Assembly: GCA_027858745.1 (NCBI GenBank)
Contig: JAQICB010000009.1
Location: 1 to 33,520 of the forward strand
Length of the DNA: 33,520 nt
Direction: 5' to 3'
DNA from: Bacteroidales bacterium
GTDB lineage: Bacteria; Bacteroidota; Bacteroidia; Bacteroidales; UBA1715
This document shows positions 8,971-16,054 of the stretch, one piece after another. The translations under genes were made by a program, and so were the position numbers. Below the pieces are notes generated by a model, which saw only the letters and a program-made list of their open reading frames with translations, was not told the origin of the DNA and ran no database searches. Numbering within the stretch: position 1 is the first letter of the stretch; each line of letters opens with the position of its first letter.

Positions 8971-9010
8971 AAAAATAATCGATAATATATATTTTATCGA
9001 TTATTTTTTT
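8971..9010 (+). terminator. Rho-independent terminator after the ferredoxin gene
   Basis: A perfect 15-bp stem (AAAAATAATCGATAA at 8971-8985 with its complement at 8994-9008) with an 8-nt loop is followed by a T run. The stem is AT-rich and flanked by A and T runs on both sides, so it could work in both directions. It marks the left border of the accessory segment. Confidence 0.75.
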
Positions 9011-9023
9011 ATACAGAAGGTTT

Positions 9024-9041
9024 ATATTATGTTAAATAGAA
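9024..9041. repeat. 18-bp direct repeat, left copy (flanks AbiH/TA segment)
   Basis: ATATTATGTTAAATAGAA here is identical to 11719-11736. The copies enclose the DUF3820 gene, the 61-aa ORF, the AbiH gene and the broken toxin-antitoxin pair. Each copy lies just inside a terminator of the neighbouring core gene. The sequence is AT-rich, so chance is not excluded. Confidence 0.5.
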
Positions 9042-9109
9042 ATATGTGCGTAATGATTCATTTAAAACATCACATAATAGTCTCTAAAATATTATAAAAC
9101 ACTATTTTA

Positions 9110-9364
9110 ATGGATAATGAAAAATCATATGAAAGTAAAGCAAAAAAAGATCTTTTAGATTTAATTACAACACGTATGCCATTTGGAAAATATAAGGGAA
9201 GGGTTATTTGTGATTTACCGGAAACATATTTAGTATGGTTTAGTCAAAAAGGTTTTCCGGACGGACGGATTGGCACCTTGTTGCAGATAATGTATGGTAT
9301 AAAGGCTGAAGGTATAGAACATATTGTATATTCGCTTAGAAGCAAATTACAGCATAAAAGGTAG
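9110..9364 (+). CDS. DUF3820 family protein
   Basis: The 84-aa protein contains the DUF3820 core MPFGKYKGRVICDLPETYLVWF at residues 23-44, followed by a helical C-terminal part (GTLLQIMYGIKAEGIEHIVYSLR). The family also goes under the name putative quorum-sensing-regulated virulence factor, but its biochemical role is not settled; the MPFGKYKG turn resembles nucleic-acid-associated modules found near exonuclease domains. No signal peptide is seen, so it should be cytoplasmic. The next ORF starts at the base after its stop codon, indicating co-translation. It is the first gene after the 18-bp repeat. Confidence 0.8.
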   Translation: MDNEKSYESKAKKDLLDLITTRMPFGKYKGRVICDLPETYLVWFSQKGFPDGRIGTLLQIMYGIKAEGIEHIVYSLRSKLQHKR

Positions 9365-9550
9365 ATGAATATGAAAACACGTAAATTAAACAATATTGAA
9401 GATTTTAAAATAAAGCCGCAAAAATTGTCTGCAGAAACCCCGGAAGACGAAAATATAATAGGCGGAGATGCTCCAAAAATTAAAAACACAGAACACGAAA
9501 AAGAAATAAAAAAACTATATAAGAAAATGAAATCAAATTCCGGGAAATGA
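9365..9550 (+). CDS. Small lysine-rich hypothetical protein
   Basis: This 61-aa ORF begins directly at the base following the DUF3820 stop; an alternative ATG two codons downstream (9371) sits better behind the AAAAGG at 9356-9361. The product is hydrophilic, rich in Lys, Glu and Asn, with no signal peptide or membrane segment, and ends in a basic stretch (EIKKLYKKMKSNSGK). I recognise no family. Tight coupling to DUF3820 supports it being translated, but it could be a chance ORF. Confidence 0.45.
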   Translation: MNMKTRKLNNIEDFKIKPQKLSAETPEDENIIGGDAPKIKNTEHEKEIKKLYKKMKSNSGK

Positions 9551-9600
9551 ATAACATTATCTGCGTAAGTGTTTGAAATTTAAAAATCTGAATGACAATC

Positions 9601-10974
9601 TTATTTTTTTTCGATTTTTACTATAGGCTCACAATACTGTTTATTTACAACACGATCTCTCATTAATGGTTTACTGTTAAAACATCGAGAAATATTACGT
9701 ACTATATCGCTGTAATTATCGTTACTCTCTCCGGTTTCCTCATCTATATATTCATAATAAAAAGGCTTAATAGAAACACAATTCTCATGTTCAAACAATG
9801 TGTTAAGTAAAGTTCTGTCAGAAAGTCCGCATGAATGCCCCAAAACAAAAACCTCGTATGAATCACTATATATATACTCCATGAGTTTACTGTAATTTGG
9901 CGTTTCAGAATATTTTATTGATTTTATGTTTTCTAAAAAATCGTTATTATCAAGATTTTCTATTTCCTTATATTTTTCATCTAATTCATCTCCATATCCG
10001 AATATTATAGGATTATCTGTATTGTTTAATTCTCCATGAATATGGATATTTTCAACATTTTCAGTATTAACATCAAAAGGAATTTCAGAGTGAGGAATTA
10101 ACTGTTCTGTTGAAGTATAATTAAAATTTAAGAATAAAATATTTTCAGGAAACGGCATTAAATATTTATCAATATAATCATCATTTTTATTTTTAAGTTG
10201 ATTTGTTAAATGTAAACCTATTAAATCTTTTTTAGTTTGTTTATTATTTTTTTGTAAAGACTCATTAAAATGAATTGCTTCTTCATTTAATTTTAATCTT
10301 TTTGGATCTAAATTCAAAAAAACATAATAATTATATATATCTTCTTCAAGATTTTTTTTTCTATCAGAAGGAATATCTTTGATATAAATTTTTGAAAATA
10401 AATTTATATCTAACCTATTTTCATTTGACGGAATTTCATCTAAATATTTTTTTAATGAATCTCTTATTTCTTCAAATTCTTTATTCAAATTCTTAACTTC
10501 ATCAAATTTTTCATTCAATTTTTGTTTGATTTTTTTCTTTTCGACTTCTTCTTTAGAAGTAAAATATAATGATTCGTAATATTCCTTTTCTATATCAACC
10601 CAATTTTTTAATGATTCATAATATTCCTTTTCTATATCAACCCAATTTTTCAAATATGATTTATAACAAATTGTTTTAAAAAAATTATTATTAAAAGTAA
10701 TGTGAGGAGAATATTCCTTTTTAAGTTCAGAAAATATATTAGGAGCATTTATTTTAATTATTAATTCTTTAGATTTTTCGCTTACAATCTTTAAAAATGA
10801 TTCTTTTTTACCATTTAATAATGATGCTGATATGCCCGGTAACTCGACTAAATAGCTATAATTTTTAGGATTTTGTAAAATATTTATCCATAAATTATTA
10901 AGAAAATCATTATACCTCGTAGGTAATTCATGAGCCAAATCAAAACCGTTTCCTATAAGTATTATTCTATTCAT
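9601..10974 (-). CDS. AbiH family abortive-infection (phage defence) protein
   Basis: The 457-aa protein opens with ILIGNGFDLAHELPTRYNDF (residues 4-23), the signature of the bacteriophage abortive infection AbiH family (PF14253). Other family-like segments are FLNFNYTSTEQL, NIHIHGELNNTDNPIIFGYG and YEVFVLGHSCGLSDRTLLNT. AbiH was first described on lactococcal plasmids; how it acts is poorly known. The central region (about 130-220) is a highly charged, probably coiled insert rich in Lys, Glu and Asn, and contains two copies of NWVDIEKEYYESL side by side. The gene is visibly more AT-rich than its neighbours, consistent with horizontal acquisition. A minus-strand -7-like TATTTTTG lies at 11011-11004. 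Confidence 0.88.
   Translation of the reverse strand: MNRIILIGNGFDLAHELPTRYNDFLNNLWINILQNPKNYSYLVELPGISASLLNGKKESFLKIVSEKSKELIIKINAPNIFSELKKEYSPHITFNNNFFKTICYKSYLKNWVDIEKEYYESLKNWVDIEKEYYESLYFTSKEEVEKKKIKQKLNEKFDEVKNLNKEFEEIRDSLKKYLDEIPSNENRLDINLFSKIYIKDIPSDRKKNLEEDIYNYYVFLNLDPKRLKLNEEAIHFNESLQKNNKQTKKDLIGLHLTNQLKNKNDDYIDKYLMPFPENILFLNFNYTSTEQLIPHSEIPFDVNTENVENIHIHGELNNTDNPIIFGYGDELDEKYKEIENLDNNDFLENIKSIKYSETPNYSKLMEYIYSDSYEVFVLGHSCGLSDRTLLNTLFEHENCVSIKPFYYEYIDEETGESNDNYSDIVRNISRCFNSKPLMRDRVVNKQYCEPIVKIEKK
10568..10651 (-). repeat. 42-bp tandem duplication inside the AbiH gene
   Basis: Units 10568-10609 and 10610-10651 differ at only two positions. The 42-bp length keeps the reading frame and duplicates 14 residues (NWVDIEKEYYESLK/Y) within the predicted coiled insert. 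The near identity suggests a recent event. Confidence 0.9.
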
Positions 10975-11157
10975 AATATCTATTTTTCTTATTTACCATA
11001 TTACAAAAATAAACTAAATAAATAGGAGAGAGTGTGAAAACACAAAAAATAAACGTAATTTTATACCTATAAACAATCCATTTTGTCCGGCATTTTTTTT
11101 GCACAATGGCGTATGAAAATTGTATATTATGCAATATAAATAAGAAAGGAGTAACGT

Positions 11158-11256
11158 ATAACAACATTAAGTGATGATGATATTTTAGATGAAGGACTGT
11201 TAGATGCTATGAATGAAGCAAATAAAACAAAATTTGTTTCTAAAAGCTCAAAATAA
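11158..11256 (+). pseudogene. Probable antitoxin remnant lacking an ATG start
   Basis: An open frame reads ITTLSDDDILDEGLLDAMNE then ANKTKFVSKSSK and a stop. A good Shine-Dalgarno-like AAGGAG (11146-11151) lies 6 nt before ATA at 11158, exactly where ATG would be expected, so the start may have mutated from ATG to ATA, or ATA is used weakly. The acidic, helical 32-aa product lies 18 nt upstream of the RelE-like gene, the usual antitoxin position. Assignment as antitoxin rests on position and size; I recognise no named family. Confidence 0.4.
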
Positions 11257-11274
11257 TGAATAATCTTAAAAAAA

Positions 11275-11537
11275 ATGCAGATTAAATTTCGAGATAAATT
11301 TAATAAAGACATTCCATCTATTACCGATAAAAAAGTATTAGATGCAATAATACATGTAATAGAAAATGTTGAAAATGCCAATAAGCCAAATGATATTCAC
11401 AATATAAAAAAAAATGAAAGGTTATAAATATGCTTATCGTATACGTTATTATAGAATAGGTTTATTTATTGAAAAAAAACTTTATAGAGTTTTCTCGAAT
11501 TTTACATCGAAAAGATATTTATAAAAGATTTCCGTAA
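11275..11537 (+). pseudogene. Frameshifted RelE/ParE-family toxin
   Basis: Frame 1 gives MQIKFRDKFNKDIPSITDKK and VIENVENANKPNDIHNIKK; a second frame gives MKGYKYAYRIRYYRIGLFIE; a third gives FSRILHRKDIYKRFP and a stop. Joined, they form an 86-aa protein matching the RelE-like mRNA-interferase layout (VIEKIENA..., IKK[LM]KGxKxxYRIRxxxYRIG..., LHRKDIYxxFP), and the length is exactly that of the family. Both breaks are single extra A bases in homopolymers: A9 at 11406-11414 and A8 at 11472-11479. As read, translation would stop after residue 48. It may be a true pseudogene or reflect homopolymer sequencing errors. Confidence 0.8.
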
Positions 11538-11718
11538 TATAGCTATTTATATTCTTATTTTTTATTATGTGTAAACATCCTCACAATTCATTTTGTTAGT
11601 ATTTTTATGTGTTCCATAAAAAAAACAATTATACTTACCATTCGAAAAACTTCACTAAATTCGCTTGATTACGTAAACACTTACGTTTCTGCGAAAACCT
11701 CCTTTTGTCCTATAATTA

Positions 11719-11736
11719 ATATTATGTTAAATAGAA
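11719..11736. repeat. 18-bp direct repeat, right copy (flanks AbiH/TA segment)
   Basis: This copy of ATATTATGTTAAATAGAA is identical to 9024-9041 and lies 11 nt outside the terminator of the TPR gene. Together the two copies delimit a 2.7-kb segment of accessory genes. Confidence 0.5.
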
Positions 11737-11747
11737 TATATTAAAAT

Positions 11748-11781
11748 AAAGGTAGAGAATATTATACTGCTCCCTACCTTT
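11748..11781 (-). terminator. Hairpin terminator downstream of the TPR gene
   Basis: AAAGGTAG (11748-11755) pairs with CTACCTTT (11774-11781). Read on the minus strand the stem is followed by ATTTTAATAT, a modest T-rich tail. A second 8-bp hairpin (AATCATCA/TGATGATT, 11791-11814) lies between it and the TPR stop codon. It is best read as terminating the minus-strand gyrA-TPR transcript. Confidence 0.5.
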
Positions 11782-11828
11782 AATATATAGAATCATCAGT
11801 TTGACGTGATGATTTAAGAATCATTAAA

Positions 11829-13157
11829 TTATTGCTCTAAAGATTCTTTAATCTTTTTAATACGTTCATAATCATCTTCCATTCGTAATTGCGAGTATAT
11901 AGACATTAAATCGGTACACGCTTTGATTATTGAAATCTCATCGGTTTCATATTTAATATATGATTCATAGTATGGAATTGCTTTTTTGAGTCTTTCTTTC
12001 CCTTTACTTTGCAATGATTTGTATTTTGGTGTACCATATGCTGCTTCTGCTTCAATTAAAATCTCACGAGCTTGACCTGAATATAATAAGGCCATATTAG
12101 CATTTGCCCCCACATTGTTAGGATCTAACTCTAAAGTTTTTTTGTAATACTTAATAGCTTCATCAATATTTCCGCTTGTTTCGTGCAAAATTGCTACATT
12201 CAACAAGAAATTAGTATTTGTAGGGTCTTTCTCTATAGCTTTATTTAAAAATGCTAATGCTTCATCATATTGTTTCATTCCTAAATATAAATTCACTAAT
12301 TCGGAGATATAGTCAATTACCGCAGAATCTTCCGGGAATGTTTCAATAATTGTTTTAATGGTCGAAATAGCCGCCGCTGTGTCTTGATTGAGTTTTTGAC
12401 AACTCATAACACCGCCATACGCATCTATAGTATTATTCCCTTTTTCAATAGATTGCGTGTAATAGCTAATTGCTTTGTCATAATCTTTTGCTAAATGAGC
12501 AATTACCGCACAATCGTTAAGTAATGATGCACGAACAGAATCCGAGTTGTTATCATATCCGGACGATAAAATGTCTGCTATTTTAGCATAATATGGCAAT
12601 GCTCCTTCATAATCTTGATTATAAATATAATAATATGCTTCGTTTGTATACAGACCGGTAAGTACAGATAACTTCTCAGCAATGTCATCATAGCGTTTTC
12701 CATCATCTATTTTGCGCGCATGGAAATATGCTCGTTTAGCTGTATCTAATGGTGCTGTTTTAGACGGGAAAAATTCGAGAGCTTCATCGGTTCGTTCATA
12801 ATTTATTAATTTCCCATTTGCAAAATATAAATCAATACGCGGAAAGGAATAAATAGTAGTGTCCCCTACTGTTTTTTTATCCTGTGCCGTTGTTTTCATA
12901 ATATGAATAATGTCCGATTCTTTCATATGCGGATATGCCTGTTTCAAATCAAAAGCATACAACTCAACGTGTTTTCTGCCACGGTCTACCCATATACGGG
13001 ATTTTTGACTCTTTCGGGGGTGAGCAATTTGTTCATCGGTCTTTTTTGCTTCAGCCACAACCATTGGCCATGTTATCACAACTTGATCTGATTGTGCAAA
13101 AATGCTTACAGAATACAATCCAATTAAACATATAAATACAAAAAATTTTTTCATCAT
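11829..13157 (-). CDS. Exported tetratricopeptide-repeat (TPR) protein
   Basis: The protein has about 442 aa from the preferred start: the track's ORF begins at 13190, but MMKKFFVFICLIGLYSVSIFAQ (starts at 13157 or 13154) gives a clean signal peptide, so the first 11 residues are dropped. Several TPR units follow from about residue 160, e.g. KDYDKAISYYTQSIE, KQYDEALAFLNKAIEKDPTN and GNIDEAIKYYKKTLELDPNN. Such proteins act as periplasmic or outer-membrane-associated scaffolds; no catalytic domain is visible. gyrA ends 73 nt upstream on the same strand, and a minus-strand TATTTTTG (13195-13188) could serve as a separate -7 element. Confidence 0.85.
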   Translation of the reverse strand: MMKKFFVFICLIGLYSVSIFAQSDQVVITWPMVVAEAKKTDEQIAHPRKSQKSRIWVDRGRKHVELYAFDLKQAYPHMKESDIIHIMKTTAQDKKTVGDTTIYSFPRIDLYFANGKLINYERTDEALEFFPSKTAPLDTAKRAYFHARKIDDGKRYDDIAEKLSVLTGLYTNEAYYYIYNQDYEGALPYYAKIADILSSGYDNNSDSVRASLLNDCAVIAHLAKDYDKAISYYTQSIEKGNNTIDAYGGVMSCQKLNQDTAAAISTIKTIIETFPEDSAVIDYISELVNLYLGMKQYDEALAFLNKAIEKDPTNTNFLLNVAILHETSGNIDEAIKYYKKTLELDPNNVGANANMALLYSGQAREILIEAEAAYGTPKYKSLQSKGKERLKKAIPYYESYIKYETDEISIIKACTDLMSIYSQLRMEDDYERIKKIKESLEQ

Positions 13158-13230
13158 ATAATTTTTTTGTTTGACAATAAATAATATCAAAAATAATTAT
13201 TTTATAAAATAAAACTGAAACAGAATCAAT

Positions 13231-15810
13231 TTATTCTTCGTTTTTATCAATTTCATCTATTTCTCCTGAACTTTTTTCTTCAATATTTCCAATATCTTCG
13301 GTACTGTCTTCTTCAACAGAATCAGATTCTTCACCATTTTTTTCCAACAATCGTAATTCATGGTCTGCATCACTCACCGGAATTGGACAGACAGAAGCAA
13401 TAATATCATCGTTTCGAAGATTAATTAATCGTACACCTTGAGCTGTACGCCCCATTACACGTAATGTAGAAACTTCTATTCGAATAGTAAGTCCTGATTG
13501 GTTAATAATAATAAGGTCATCATTTTCATTAACCGCTTTGAGAGCTACAAGTGAACCTGTTTTTTCGGTTACATTAATTGTTTTAACCCCTTTACCACCT
13601 CTATTTGTGATACGATAACTATCAAGTAAAGAACGTTTTCCATAACCATTTTCAGAAACAACTAAAATTGTTTTATTTTCCTCAGGTTCTAAACAAACTA
13701 AGCCAATAACATGATCACCTTTACTCAGTGTAATACCTTTTACACCCGCTGCTGTTCGTCCCATAGCTCTAATTTTTGCTTCAGGGAACCGAATAGCTTT
13801 TCCGGATTTTACAGCCATTAAGATGTCATTTTCACCATTAGTCATCACCGCATTCAGTAACTCATCACCTTCTCGTATTGTTACCGCATTCACCCCATTT
13901 TGGCGTGGTCGAGAATATGCTTCGAGCACTGTTTTCTTAATTATACCATTTGTCGTACATAACACAATGTAATTATTGTTGATATACTCCTCATCAGTTA
14001 AAGAAATGGCATTAATAAATGTTTTTACCGAATCTCCGGGTTCAATATTCAATAGGTTTTGAATAGCCCTTCCTTTCGATATTTTTGTACCTTCAGGAAT
14101 ATCATATACTTTTAACCAAAAACATTTACCGTTTTTCGTAAAAAATAACATGGTATTATGCATGGTTGCAATAAACAAATGTTCAATAAAATCCTCATCT
14201 CGAGAATTACTTCCGCGCGAACCGACTCCTCCTCTATTTTGAAGTTTATATTCGGATAAAGGCGTACGTTTAATATATCCCAAATGAGATATTGTAATTA
14301 CCATCTCTTCATCAGCATAAAAATCTTCCGGATTAAATTCTTCAGCAGACTGAATTATCTCTGACCGTCTTTCATCACCATATTTATGGCTAATTTCAAG
14401 TAATTCATCTGTAATGATTTTCATTCGAAGATCTTCATCTGCTAAAATTTCTTCAAATTTTTTGATTAAAGCCATTATTTCTTCATACTCATTACGAAGC
14501 TTGTTTTGATCAAGTTTTGTGAGTTGACCAAGACGCATTTGAATAATAGCATTAACCTGAATTTCACTGAATTTGAAACGCTCAACTAATCTTTCTTTTG
14601 CATTATTTTGTGATTCTGCTCCACGAATAATAGCAATTACCTCGTCAATATTATCACTTGCAATTATCAAACCCTCAAGCACATGAGCACGATCTTTTGC
14701 TTTTTGCAATTCATATTGTGTGCGTCGAACAACAACATCATGTCTGTGTTCAACAAAATGACGGATTATATCTTTCAGATTGAGCATTTTTGGTCGCCCC
14801 TTTACCAAAGCAATACTATTAATACTAAAAGAAGATTGAAGTGCGGTGAATTTAAATAATTTATTAAGAATAACATTTGCAATTGCATCACGCTTAAGCG
14901 TATACACAATTCGCATACCATCTTTATCTGATTCATCGTTAACCTCAGAAATGCCTTCAATTTTTTTATCAATAACTAAATCTGCTGTTTTTTTGATTAA
15001 TTCAGCTTTATTAACCAAATAAGGTATTTCGTTTACAATAATTTTCTCACGACCCGAAGGTTCAGTTTCAATTGTTGATTTTGCACGCATTACTATACGT
15101 CCCTGTCCTGTTAAATAAGCATCTTTTACCCCTTGATACCCATAAATAATACCACCGGTAGGAAAATCAGGAGCTTTAATAATTGTAGTAAGTTCCTCAA
15201 TTTCAATATCATTATTCTCAATATACGCAACAATAGCTTTAATAGAATCCGTTAAATTATGCGGAGCCATATTAGTTGCCATACCAACCGCAATACCGGA
15301 TGTACCGTTAATTAATAAATTTGGAATACGAGTTGGTAAAACCGTTGGTTCAAAAAGAGTATCATCAAAATTATATTGAAAATCGACCGTTTCTTTCTCA
15401 ATATCAATAAGTGTTTCGTCTGCTATTTTATGTAAACGAGCTTCGGTATAACGCATTGCTGCAGGCGGGTCACCATCTACCGAACCGAAATTACCCTGCC
15501 CCTCAACTAAAGGATACCGTAATGACCAATGCTGAGCCATACGAACCATAGTAAAATAAACGGAACTATCGCCATGTGGGTGATACTTACCAAGAACTTC
15601 CCCTACTATTCTGGCAGATTTTTTATACGAAGAGTTCGCACGAACACCAAGATCATGCATTCCAAACAATACTCTTCGATGTACAGGTTTAAACCCGTCG
15701 CGTACGTCCGGTAATGCACGTGAAACAATTACAGACATTGAATAATCAATATAGGAAGATTTCATTTCTTCCTCAATATTGACGTTAATAATTTTCTCGC
15801 CTTCGTTCAT
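13231..15810 (-). CDS. gyrA: DNA gyrase subunit A
   Basis: The 859-aa protein carries the breakage-reunion domain with catalytic Tyr121 (AMRYTEARL), the conserved [16 protein letters not shown] at about 31-46, and a C-terminal beta-pinwheel with a GyrA-box-like QNRGGVG, which favours GyrA over ParC. GyrA and GyrB form the ATP-dependent enzyme that introduces negative supercoils. In the quinolone-resistance region [17 protein letters not shown] the E. coli Ser83 equivalent is Ser82, but the Asp87 equivalent is Phe86, where Asp or Glu is usual. The last 40 residues form a very acidic tail ([18 protein letters not shown]), a feature that can modulate DNA wrapping in other gyrases. It is divergent from clpC. 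Confidence 0.97.
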   Translation of the reverse strand: MNEGEKIINVNIEEEMKSSYIDYSMSVIVSRALPDVRDGFKPVHRRVLFGMHDLGVRANSSYKKSARIVGEVLGKYHPHGDSSVYFTMVRMAQHWSLRYPLVEGQGNFGSVDGDPPAAMRYTEARLHKIADETLIDIEKETVDFQYNFDDTLFEPTVLPTRIPNLLINGTSGIAVGMATNMAPHNLTDSIKAIVAYIENNDIEIEELTTIIKAPDFPTGGIIYGYQGVKDAYLTGQGRIVMRAKSTIETEPSGREKIIVNEIPYLVNKAELIKKTADLVIDKKIEGISEVNDESDKDGMRIVYTLKRDAIANVILNKLFKFTALQSSFSINSIALVKGRPKMLNLKDIIRHFVEHRHDVVVRRTQYELQKAKDRAHVLEGLIIASDNIDEVIAIIRGAESQNNAKERLVERFKFSEIQVNAIIQMRLGQLTKLDQNKLRNEYEEIMALIKKFEEILADEDLRMKIITDELLEISHKYGDERRSEIIQSAEEFNPEDFYADEEMVITISHLGYIKRTPLSEYKLQNRGGVGSRGSNSRDEDFIEHLFIATMHNTMLFFTKNGKCFWLKVYDIPEGTKISKGRAIQNLLNIEPGDSVKTFINAISLTDEEYINNNYIVLCTTNGIIKKTVLEAYSRPRQNGVNAVTIREGDELLNAVMTNGENDILMAVKSGKAIRFPEAKIRAMGRTAAGVKGITLSKGDHVIGLVCLEPEENKTILVVSENGYGKRSLLDSYRITNRGGKGVKTINVTEKTGSLVALKAVNENDDLIIINQSGLTIRIEVSTLRVMGRTAQGVRLINLRNDDIIASVCPIPVSDADHELRLLEKNGEESDSVEEDSTEDIGNIEEKSSGEIDEIDKNEE

Positions 15811-16054
15811 GAATTTTATCTTTAATATCTAATTAATCTAATATGAGAGTTGATATGTATATTATTGTATTAATAAGACAAAGTACCTCATTCCTGATTT
15901 ATTTTCATAATTTAAAAAGATGTATTTATTAACAATTTTTGTTCATAAAACTTTCTTGAAAAAAAATGTAAAATCTGTTCCCAAAGCATGTCTAAAGTAC
16001 AATAAAAATTAGTATTATTGTATTATTATTCTGCATTTATAATTAAAAAAACAT

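Larger units (their letters stand above)
10975..11828. other. 850-nt stretch without an intact gene
   Basis: This gap between AbiH and the TPR gene holds an antitoxin-like remnant (11158-11256), a frameshifted RelE-like toxin (11275-11537), the right 18-bp repeat (11719-11736) and two hairpins that probably terminate TPR-gene transcription. Between 11538 and 11718 I see only AT-rich DNA with a short inverted repeat ACGTAA/TTACGT (11671-11686). The ORF-track entries here are antisense shadows. Confidence 0.7.

Noticed and set aside
10967-11381. Minus-strand ORFs of 66 and 84 aa (10967..11167 and 11127..11381)
   Set aside because: They lie antisense to the antitoxin/toxin remnants or in AT-rich leader DNA, with Ser/Ile/Phe-rich translations typical of shadows.
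11400-11480. Programmed frameshifting to express the RelE-like toxin
   Set aside because: No slippery heptamer with a downstream structure is evident, and two independent shifts would be needed; decay or sequencing error is simpler.
11829-13190. Track start of the TPR gene at 13190
   Set aside because: The extra 11 residues precede a clean signal peptide starting at MMKKFF, so the downstream start is preferred.
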